From: JABMMZ01 sp964505065
GTDB taxonomy: Bacteria > Bacteroidota > Bacteroidia > NS11-12g > UBA955
Assembly: GCA_964505065.1 (NCBI GenBank)
Contig: CAZDGF010000006.1
Span: 1-64,000, forward strand
Direction of reading: 5' to 3'
Length of the DNA: 64,000 bases
Part shown: piece by piece, positions 43,901 to 50,668 of the stretch
Layout: the number at the start of each line of letters is the position of its first letter
How positions within the stretch are numbered: the stretch's first letter is position 1
Program-made: the position numbers and the translations under genes
Notes under the pieces: model-generated
The model's database searches: none
Told to the model about the DNA's origin: nothing
What the model saw: only the letters and a program-made list of their open reading frames with translations

Positions 43901-46900
43901 GCCAAAATTCCAAGCGTAAGTCTGCGCAAAACCTATACTTCTATCCGAAACCACAACATTGGCATTTACACAAATAGAATCTTTGCTTACAGTAAAATTG
44001 CTTATTGGTTCGTCAAAATATACGCCATAATCCTCGCTTTGCCCATACCCTAAGGTAGCGCAAGCATTGGCTATTGGATAATAATCTGAAAGCACACGCA
44101 TACGCAATACTTTGTTTTTTACCATTGTGCTTAGGCATCTTAAAGTATCAAATTGAATGGTTTTACTGTATCTATCCAATACCAATTCTCCGGCATCTGT
44201 AAAAGCACCATTGTTGTTATAATCTATATAAACCTTGCAGTATTCGTTATAATAAGGACTAGTAGTTACGGTAAAAGGGTATCTGCCATTGGGCTTTAAA
44301 AAGAAAGTTTTTGTACAACTAAAATCCACATTGCTGCCTTCGTCATAAGCCCCGCTTGTAGGATTGCTTAAGCCATTCAATTGAACATTGTTTATACCTA
44401 ATCCGAAATTATCTGTAAGAAATGTTGTTGTAGTTTTGCAATTAGCAGCTGTGGCTATGGTGTCGAATATTACAATATTGTTAAGTTTTGTTATGGTATC
44501 TAAACCATTGCAATTTTCTGCAATAAGTTTTATGGTATAATAGCCTGGGGCATTAAATTTTACTTGTGCTATTTCCTTTAAGCTATCTGTATTATTTTGA
44601 AAACTGAATGTATTAGGTGTAATTACCCATTTAAAAGCACTTGGATTATAACCACATTCTGGAATAAGTTTATATATTTTATCGCTACATTTTATTGGAT
44701 TTCCAACATAAAAATCAGCTCTTGGTTTTTTTGAACCATCGTCAACCAAAGAGGTGCGCCAACTGCCTCTATTGTATGTACCAGCATATAGGCGGTGCAA
44801 GCTTTTATGGCGTTTATCGTAAAAAATTTCTAAATCTGTAACATTGGCTGCTATTGGCAAACCACTGCTATAGGTGGTAAAATTGGTTGTGCTATCTTTA
44901 AAATATACGCCAGTGTAAGTGCCAACATAAATCCCAAATTTGCTGTTTGAAGTATCAAGTGCAATTGTATTCAATCTATTTATTGGCAAGCCTGTAGAAA
45001 TATTTGTCCAGCTAATACCTCTGTTTCTTGAGCGGTAAATACTACCATTCAAACCAATAAATACTGTATTACTATCTGTGGGGTGGCAGGCTATAGCGCT
45101 TACTGTTCCTGTAGCTGGCAGGTTGGCTGTTATATCTACCCAGCTTGCAGTTCCTGTTGCATTATAGCTTCTATAAAATTTATTATCGTATCTTGAGTAA
45201 TACAAAATGTCATTTTTTGCAGCACTATTTTCTACACAACGAATATTATTGCCATTTCCATTGTTGGTAATATTTGTCCAGCTCATAGTGCCCGATTTTA
45301 TAGCTGTATTGCGCCATATATTTTTATAGCCTACAAACATAGTATTGGTATTGCCTTTGCGCAAACAATAGGGTGTTACCCAATCGCCAGTTTCATTAAT
45401 GCCACCTACCCCATTATTGGCAACAGTTATATCGTGCGAGCCTTTGTAAAATCGGGTAATATTACCATAATACAATGCGCCATAGCTATAGTTTTCATCT
45501 GTCATATCCCATGCGCAATCCATGCCATCGCCACCGCGCACAGTGCTCCAAGCTATATTATCAAAATAAGAGGTACCATTGTCTTGAAATCCAGCAATCA
45601 TCAAATCTTTATTACTTGCACTTTTACCAATTTTATATTGCTGACTAATACCTATACCATTGCTTAAATCTATCCATTTAGCACCTCCGTTTCTTGTATA
45701 ATATATGCCTCCATCGTTGCCAATATATAAATTTTTAGTAATAGGATGGTATTCAAAAATATGCTGGTCGGCATGCACGCTTTGCAATGTGCTACTGCCT
45801 ATCCAATGGGCATTTATAGCCCAATTTGTAGCACCATTGGTACTTTTAAAAACATTTACTCCTCCAACATAAAATTCTTCTCTATTTGTTGGGCTGCAAG
45901 CCACATCTAAATCGTACCAAGCTTGCCCGCCACCACCACTCCCATTAGTACTCCAATCCATTACATTAGGTGTAGTAGAGCGTGTACTAAAGTTTACACC
46001 ACCATTGGTAGAGCGATAAGTACCATAATAAGCTGTAGAGTTTGTAATTAAAAAATAAACATAGGTTGTATCTGCTGGGGTTACAGCTATTGCTCCCCTT
46101 GCCACACCCGATAAAGGCAAGCCACTTGTTATTTGAGAAAAGGTAACACCATTATTTGTTGACCTATAAAATAATCCATTTCTTGTTGCAAATACAGTAT
46201 TTGGATTTTGAGGATTGAATACAATATCTTTAAATGCTCCTGAAGCTATTAAGCTCCATGTACCCCCGCTATTTGTAGTTCTATATATGCCATTATTTGT
46301 AGCTGCCAATAGTATTTTAGTATTTGTTGGATGTATAATTAACATACCCACGGTTTGGTTGCCCATTCCGCTATTTCGGGCAGTAAAAGTTTTACCACCA
46401 TTGGTACTCATATACACACCAAGCCCTGTAGCATCGCCAGCATCTCTATCGCCTGTACCTATATACAAAGTATCAGGATTTCGAGGGCTTGCTGCAATAG
46501 CAGATACGCCCAATGTGGGTGCGCTATCGGTAGTAGTACTCCAAGTTTTGCCATTGTTTGTAGTTTTCCATAAGCCACCAGCAGGTGCACCTATCCAAAA
46601 AGTATTGCTATCCGTAGGATGAAAGCCAATGGCATTAACCCTGCCTACACCACTTGGCTGACTTGTTCTATTATAGGGTAAAAAACCTGGTCCAAGCTCT
46701 TTCCAATCGCCCCTTGTTTTGCAACTTGGTGTAGAATTACCAATATTGCCTTGCTGCACATTGCCATTTCCTATGCCTATGCCGCCTCCATTATTTGTAT
46801 TTGCATAATATGCACTCAACCAAGCACTAATATTTGGAAATGTGCCATCAGGATTTATCAATTGCCTTGCACTCCATTCCCAGCGTTTATAGGCTTTCCA

Positions 46901-47092
46901 ACCACAACCTTTAATACTGCTATCTCTGCCTGTCCAATATTTTTTGGCAGCACTTTCTGTTCTAAAAAAGTTAATATTTTTATCCTGCATCATGGCTATG
47001 TAGTAAGGATAGTTTGCAGTATCGCTAACCATTTGAGCGTAACTTTTTAAATTACAAGCAATAATAAAAATTACCAGTAAAAGCTTTTTCAT
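40982..47092 (-). CDS. Giant T9SS cargo: BNR/sortilin-type propeller, GEVED and PKD repeats
   Basis: A 2036-residue secreted protein (signal peptide 1-19). Residues about 120-830 form a sortilin/VPS10-like beta-propeller of BNR repeats (GGLWKTTNNGKTW, GVYMSTNGGKTF, GIYRTTNSGGTW). Around 940-1060 is a GEVED-type domain (CKVYIDYNNNGAFTDAGE). From about 1065 to 1940 are PKD-like repeats of 75-90 residues. At least seven are marked by a QCL or QCF near the start and NNNCKD or NNCKDT at the end. Residues about 1955-2036 are a type-A T9SS sorting domain (YPNPTQAKANIKLEL...GIYMVKIET). Expected at the cell surface or released, likely adhesive. DNA in 41.4-43.5 kb is visibly repetitive. Confidence 0.93.
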   Translation of the reverse strand: MKKLLLVIFIIACNLKSYAQMVSDTANYPYYIAMMQDKNINFFRTESAAKKYWTGRDSSIKGCGWKAYKRWEWSARQLINPDGTFPNISAWLSAYYANTNNGGGIGIGNGNVQQGNIGNSTPSCKTRGDWKELGPGFLPYNRTSQPSGVGRVNAIGFHPTDSNTFWIGAPAGGLWKTTNNGKTWSTTTDSAPTLGVSAIAASPRNPDTLYIGTGDRDAGDATGLGVYMSTNGGKTFTARNSGMGNQTVGMLIIHPTNTKILLAATNNGIYRTTNSGGTWSLIASGAFKDIVFNPQNPNTVFATRNGLFYRSTNNGVTFSQITSGLPLSGVARGAIAVTPADTTYVYFLITNSTAYYGTYRSTNGGVNFSTRSTTPNVMDWSTNGSGGGGQAWYDLDVACSPTNREEFYVGGVNVFKSTNGATNWAINAHWIGSSTLQSVHADQHIFEYHPITKNLYIGNDGGIYYTRNGGAKWIDLSNGIGISQQYKIGKSASNKDLMIAGFQDNGTSYFDNIAWSTVRGGDGMDCAWDMTDENYSYGALYYGNITRFYKGSHDITVANNGVGGINETGDWVTPYCLRKGNTNTMFVGYKNIWRNTAIKSGTMSWTNITNNGNGNNIRCVENSAAKNDILYYSRYDNKFYRSYNATGTASWVDITANLPATGTVSAIACHPTDSNTVFIGLNGSIYRSRNRGISWTNISTGLPINRLNTIALDTSNSKFGIYVGTYTGVYFKDSTTNFTTYSSGLPIAANVTDLEIFYDKRHKSLHRLYAGTYNRGSWRTSLVDDGSKKPRADFYVGNPIKCSDKIYKLIPECGYNPSAFKWVITPNTFSFQNNTDSLKEIAQVKFNAPGYYTIKLIAENCNGLDTITKLNNIVIFDTIATAANCKTTTTFLTDNFGLGINNVQLNGLSNPTSGAYDEGSNVDFSCTKTFFLKPNGRYPFTVTTSPYYNEYCKVYIDYNNNGAFTDAGELVLDRYSKTIQFDTLRCLSTMVKNKVLRMRVLSDYYPIANACATLGYGQSEDYGVYFDEPISNFTVSKDSICVNANVVVSDRSIGFAQTYAWNFGSGAIPTTATGKGPHNVKYSTSGLKRITLTLNGSVVKFKDTVNVIGTPSSSIVIKKGVLTQCEGDTITLVSRDSKKLANKFQWQFNNSNISGNTDSLNKLWNHKVSNSGLYRCINTYLGCRDTTANITIVINPKPKVGYTVNNANQCLKGNSFTITDTTKLLSGLYSLKYFYSNNTSDTNKTHTKKFTSVNTYSLKQVVTTNKGCKDSTTKNLTVLPQANLGFNTNDTDQCLKGNNFTFTNTSNIASGTLSSSWNYGNGNTFAGTNGSQTYSTYANFYTVKLFTNSNNNCKDTLTKKVYLFYTPIVNFTINDSDQCLRGNNYNFTNTSSIGAGTNTYTWNYGNTLTANTTNGSTKYNTANIYNVKLVATSNNNCKDSIIKKSYIFTMPVAKFNINDTSQCLPINAFTYNATSTISSGTITHVWQYGDATFGAGNSVNKTYASSNFYTVKLIATSNNNCKDTATQTARVYGVPKAQFTATPLAQCFRSNFTTFTNSSTSAKPFTTSYNFGDATTSNLANPTHSYNSAGYYKVLLKAEVKTGCADTISKYITIHTQPTANFGINNATQCFKGNIFALNNTSSNANTYTWNYSDGNSSTAASPSKSFATNGNYTIQLIAFSDNNCKDTIQKSITVNATPKADFTINKIQQCLTGNYFIYTSATTINTGTFTNAWNLGNSTPANTLNANANYTLAQNYNVQLISTSNNNCKDTATKTIEISPMPKADFTINDTIQCDYNNNFGFTNTSQLTQGTYISKWIVANNAPVSSTNFSYSFLNAGIKQVKLVLNSNKNCKDSLTKNVLVTPKPNAEFSVEKPSLEEAIYKAINKNYTQYKWQFEDGSVSNDSIVSKTYLKNDKYYTTLYVEDNYGCKDTASNEVIILSGALRKIDNGNNFYIYPNPTQAKANIKLELTEKSFLKIGVYTELGQLIYSINEAELIPNIYVYTIDFTKDNLAKGIYMVKIETNKGKASEKIIFQ

Positions 47093-47212
47093 ATTTTAGT
47101 GTTTTAAAGGGGTAAAAGTACTAAAATGCTGATAAAAAAGCAAAGAATTCGTTATTCTGCAATTTTACATGATAAAATAAATCTTAAAAAAATAAAAAAC
47201 TATAGCTTTTAC

Positions 47213-47827
47213 TTAAGCCTTTTTATCTCCTTTTAAAACGCTAACAGGTATAGTTATTCCAATATGCAAAACATTGTAAGGCAAAAGCGGTTGGTAGCCC
47301 TTTACGAAATGTGTTTGCAATATGTTTTGATAGCGTGTAAAAGTGCGCATTCCTTTTTTATTTATTTTATAATCTATACCCATAGAAAAGCTAAACATGG
47401 CTTGTGGTTGGTTTTTTAAGTTTTTCGTTTCCCAATTGTCATTTTTGGCAAATTGTTGCGTTGCAGTTATCATGTGCAAATAGCCTCCCCCTAATGCCGT
47501 ACTAAAGCCCCATTTGCCTACTTTATACCTATAACCAAATTCGCTGTAAAGCATTATGCTGCGCTGAACAAACCTATGGCTAAAATAGGCTGCTTTAAAA
47601 CTTTGCATCCAATTGTGTTTTGGTTTTTCTTTCCAATTAAAGCCTGTACTAATGGTAATTCCAGGATTAAACTGCGCATAAAATACTTTTGAAAACCCTA
47701 AAATAGGCTTAGCCGCTACAAAATTATTGAGTGCTATGCTCCAATAAAGTAAGGGTTTTTTGGCACAATAGCTTGTAATTGAAAATGTAATAAAGAATAG
47801 AAAGAAAATTTTTTTAAGCATTATCAT
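47213..47827 (-). CDS. Probable outer-membrane protein
   Basis: A 204-residue exported protein (signal peptide 1-21, cleavage near SYCA). Strand-like segments with aromatic girdles (KVFYAQFNPGITISTGFNW, IMLYSEFGYRYKVGKWGFSTALGGGYLH, MFSFSMGIDYKI) suggest a beta-barrel. No family recognised. It starts directly at the stop of the DUF2851 gene, so the two are translationally linked. Confidence 0.65.
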   Translation of the reverse strand: MIMLKKIFFLFFITFSITSYCAKKPLLYWSIALNNFVAAKPILGFSKVFYAQFNPGITISTGFNWKEKPKHNWMQSFKAAYFSHRFVQRSIMLYSEFGYRYKVGKWGFSTALGGGYLHMITATQQFAKNDNWETKNLKNQPQAMFSFSMGIDYKINKKGMRTFTRYQNILQTHFVKGYQPLLPYNVLHIGITIPVSVLKGDKKA

Positions 47828-49105
47828 TTAATTTTTTTGCTGCAATATTTTATTCCCAATTTTACAATTCAAACACCTTTTAGCATCGCAATATTGTGTT
47901 TTAAGTTCTATCAATGCTTGGCTTTCAAAGGCATTTAGTGCCGTAATACCCAATGTTTTCCAAGTATTGGTAATGTTGTTTTTTTCTGGTGGCAGTTGTT
48001 GCAATAAGTTAATGGCTTTTTGGTGCAAATTTTCTCTACCTATACTTTGCGCATATTCAAAAAGCGTAGGCACAACTGCATTAATTAAAATTAAATGTAT
48101 AGCCGAAAGCGATAAATTAGCAGTATGTTTTTTTGTTTCTTTGCCAAATGTATAATGGGTTTGCCAAAAAATAGACGGTGCAATTTCAAACTTTTTTTCT
48201 ATCAATTTTAAATCATCGGTATCTACCATTTCAGCCATTAAATGGTAGCTTTTAAATATCAATGCTGCCAATTGAGCCAAACGTATAGTAGGAAAATTAC
48301 CAGGGCGCATACGCATCATTTTAAACGTAGAATTTGGCAAGGCTTTCAATTCGTATTTTGCTTTTAAAAATGCCCATTCTTGTTTTAATTTTTGATGGTA
48401 ATTGTCCTTAATATTTTCTTCTAAAAAACCAGCAGTACCAAATATCAAAGCTTCTATTTGGGTAATATCTTGCTTGTGCTTACCCAATATAGAAATGGGT
48501 AAACAGATAGCCAATTGCTCAAAAGCAGGGGCATTTACCCCAAAACCAAAACTACGGGCTATGGCATAATAAAATACCGAATGCCAATCGTTGTTTGCCA
48601 ATTGTAGCCATTGTTTTACTTGCTCTGTTTTGCGTTCTAATCTATTTATCAATGCCCTATCTATGGCTTGGGCATGGGTAAAATTATCTATTTGTTTAAT
48701 AAAAGGCGCACAAGGTATCCAATGTTTAGCGGTTTTTAAGGTTTGATAATTTGCAAGTACATTGTCAAATATTTGGGTGTTAATTTCTATTGTTGGCACA
48801 AGCGTGCCGTCTTGCCTTTGGGCTTGCTTATGGTGGGCAAATACCACATGTAAAATGGTATTGTTGTAAGCTATATCTGTATGGTGTTTATGCAAATACC
48901 AATCGTCAGAATGTATATGAATTTCAATATTACCCACCCAGTCTGCTTCGCCTATACGAATGCGTGCAGCACTAAAATCGGGTCCTGCATTGGTATTTAA
49001 TTTACCACGTTGTAAAATTAAAACCTCTTGCCCATCGGTAGTTTTAAGCCCTTCGGCATTAAACAAACCAGCCAACCATATATATTGCAGCAATTCTTCG
49101 TTCAT
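47828..49105 (-). CDS. DUF2851-family protein
   Basis: About 425 residues, a family (PF11013) largely restricted to Bacteroidota and of unknown function. Marks: NEELLQYIWLAGLFN at the N-terminus, LQRGKLNTNAGPDFSAARIRIG, WVGNIEIHIHSDDWYLHKH, and a C-terminal pair of Cys-containing motifs (YCDAKRCLNCKIGNKIL) that may bind metal. The HIHSDDW and GxNxNAGPDF blocks look catalytic, as in PD-(D/E)xK-like nucleases, but that is speculation. The open frame reaches TTG 49126; ATG 49105 gives the conserved beginning. Confidence 0.9.
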   Translation of the reverse strand: MNEELLQYIWLAGLFNAEGLKTTDGQEVLILQRGKLNTNAGPDFSAARIRIGEADWVGNIEIHIHSDDWYLHKHHTDIAYNNTILHVVFAHHKQAQRQDGTLVPTIEINTQIFDNVLANYQTLKTAKHWIPCAPFIKQIDNFTHAQAIDRALINRLERKTEQVKQWLQLANNDWHSVFYYAIARSFGFGVNAPAFEQLAICLPISILGKHKQDITQIEALIFGTAGFLEENIKDNYHQKLKQEWAFLKAKYELKALPNSTFKMMRMRPGNFPTIRLAQLAALIFKSYHLMAEMVDTDDLKLIEKKFEIAPSIFWQTHYTFGKETKKHTANLSLSAIHLILINAVVPTLFEYAQSIGRENLHQKAINLLQQLPPEKNNITNTWKTLGITALNAFESQALIELKTQYCDAKRCLNCKIGNKILQQKN

Positions 49106-49152
49106 TTGATATGCAAAGTAAAGCAATTACAATAAAATATTTAACGCTCGCT

Positions 49153-49968
49153 TTACTTTACCAAAACTTTATATGCGCTAAAATACCTTTTAGCCAATTC
49201 TCTTTGCCCTGCGGCATCATAATGAATTGTATCAAAATCGTTGTTAAGTTTTGTAATAACAAAAGGCAAATATGGGCTTGCATATCCAGTATTTTTAATT
49301 CTTAATGGCAGGTTTTGTATAATATTTTGATAAGGTTGCCTTAAATCAATGTTATTATTTACCCAATATGGCACCAAGCCGCCTGCTATCAATACAAAAT
49401 GATTGCTTTGTTGGTTTAAGTCAATAAAAATATTGTTTACAAAACTATCTAAACTGGCTTGGTAATTGGGGTTTTTAAGCAAAATATCTCTTTCTGCTTG
49501 TTGCCAAAGTATGGCTTTAAGTTTGCTTTTAGGATAGTTTTCTAATATCCATTTTACCCTATTTATGGCATCATTGTACAGTATATCGCCTTTGTTCCAT
49601 TGCTTATCGGCAAAGCCACTGCTGCCTTTGCCGCAAGGTATTAAAAGCACTTTTCTATTGGCTGCCAAAAAGCTATCTTTATACAATTTGGCAAAAGGCA
49701 AGCCAAAGCCGTTTCTATCTGCTCTTGGGTCCCAATGCTGCAAAGGGTCTATGGCTTCTATTATTTTAAAATTATTATTGCCATGCCTACCCATTTGTAA
49801 AATTCCCTCACTTTTTTTATCTATAAGCGAATCTATCTTAAAGCCATTTTGGGTATTGGATTGCCCCATAATTACAATAATATCAAAAGCCGTATTGTCT
49901 GTAATTTTAAGGTCTTTTTTACACGTAAAATGTAGGAAAACGAGTAAAAATAGGTGCTTATTTTTCAT
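49153..49968 (-). CDS. SGNH/sialate O-acetylesterase-like lipoprotein
   Basis: A 271-residue lipoprotein (signal peptide ending FTC, Cys16, then KK). The SASA-type (PF03629) esterase pattern is present: IVIMGQSNTQNG with nucleophile Ser37, the CGKGSSGF block, ILWQQAERD at the usual WHQGExD position, and HYDAAGQRELAKRY with the Asp/His region. The Gly of the WQQG block is Ala here. A carbohydrate O-deacetylase on the cell surface is the natural guess; the substrate is unknown. Twenty-six bases upstream of the DUF2851 frame. Confidence 0.82.
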   Translation of the reverse strand: MKNKHLFLLVFLHFTCKKDLKITDNTAFDIIVIMGQSNTQNGFKIDSLIDKKSEGILQMGRHGNNNFKIIEAIDPLQHWDPRADRNGFGLPFAKLYKDSFLAANRKVLLIPCGKGSSGFADKQWNKGDILYNDAINRVKWILENYPKSKLKAILWQQAERDILLKNPNYQASLDSFVNNIFIDLNQQSNHFVLIAGGLVPYWVNNNIDLRQPYQNIIQNLPLRIKNTGYASPYLPFVITKLNNDFDTIHYDAAGQRELAKRYFSAYKVLVK

Positions 49969-49998
49969 TTTAAAATATGTTGATTAAATACCTAATAT

Positions 49999-50613
49999 TT
50001 ATTGTTTTATATAAAAAACGGTATCTATAAAATAAAGAATATTGTTGGCTGTTAATACATTTTCATCGTGCAAGTCTTCTAATATTAAACCAAGTTCAGC
50101 ATTGTAATAATCATAATTTCTAGTGTTTACAAATCCATTTTGAGTTAAAAATAGTTTAACATTTTCTAAATTTGTTGTTTCAGTTGCTTTTACAAAAGGT
50201 TGTTCCACAACAGCATATAAAATTTCATTATCAATATAAAAACCAATTAGTTTATACGCTGTATCTGTAAAAAAATAATTATTGAGTAATAAATTATTAA
50301 AATAATCTAACCAAGATTCATAATAAATACTATCATTTAATTTAAGTACATAGTTTTTATCTTTTATATAAACTCTTTGTTCTGCACCCTCGGCAATAAA
50401 CATAGTAAAATCTATATCCCTTATCCAAAAATTATTTTGGTTAATAAAAGAAACTAATGTCTTTGTTTCTTCTGTTTTGAAATGCTTACTTGTTTTAGCC
50501 AAAGAACTTGTTTCTTGGCATCTTCTAAGGAAACGGGTAATTGTTTGGATAAATTCACCATGGCTAACTGGGTTCTTTCCTTGAAGGATATGTTGAATTT
50601 CATTTTTAATAAT
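49999..50613 (-). CDS. Polyvalent-protein-type kinase, no standard start codon
   Basis: The conserved body matches the small kinases found in polyvalent proteins (Kinase-PolyVal): EGAEQRVYIKD, YVLKLND, YYESWLDYFNNLLLNNYFF, LYAVVEQPFV and LILEDLHDENVL followed by YFIDTVFY. The in-frame sequence upstream of the only usable start, TTG 50502, continues the family (IQHILQGKNPVSHGEFIQT) back to about 50613. No ATG, GTG or TTG exists there; ATT codons stand where a start is expected. So it either uses a rare start or has lost it by mutation. An out-of-frame ATG lies at about 50603. Such kinases usually ride on mobile or phage-like elements; none is seen here. Confidence 0.6.
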   Translation of the reverse strand: MIKNEIQHILQGKNPVSHGEFIQTITRFLRRCQETSSLAKTSKHFKTEETKTLVSFINQNNFWIRDIDFTMFIAEGAEQRVYIKDKNYVLKLNDSIYYESWLDYFNNLLLNNYFFTDTAYKLIGFYIDNEILYAVVEQPFVKATETTNLENVKLFLTQNGFVNTRNYDYYNAELGLILEDLHDENVLTANNILYFIDTVFYIKQ

Positions 50614-50668
50614 CTTGAATTTTAATACAAAAATACACTTTTTTAAACTACAATTATATATTTTTCTT

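Noticed and set aside
46215..46622. Plus-strand frame of 135 codons opposite the giant cargo gene
   Set aside because: It is a shadow of the BNR repeat region.
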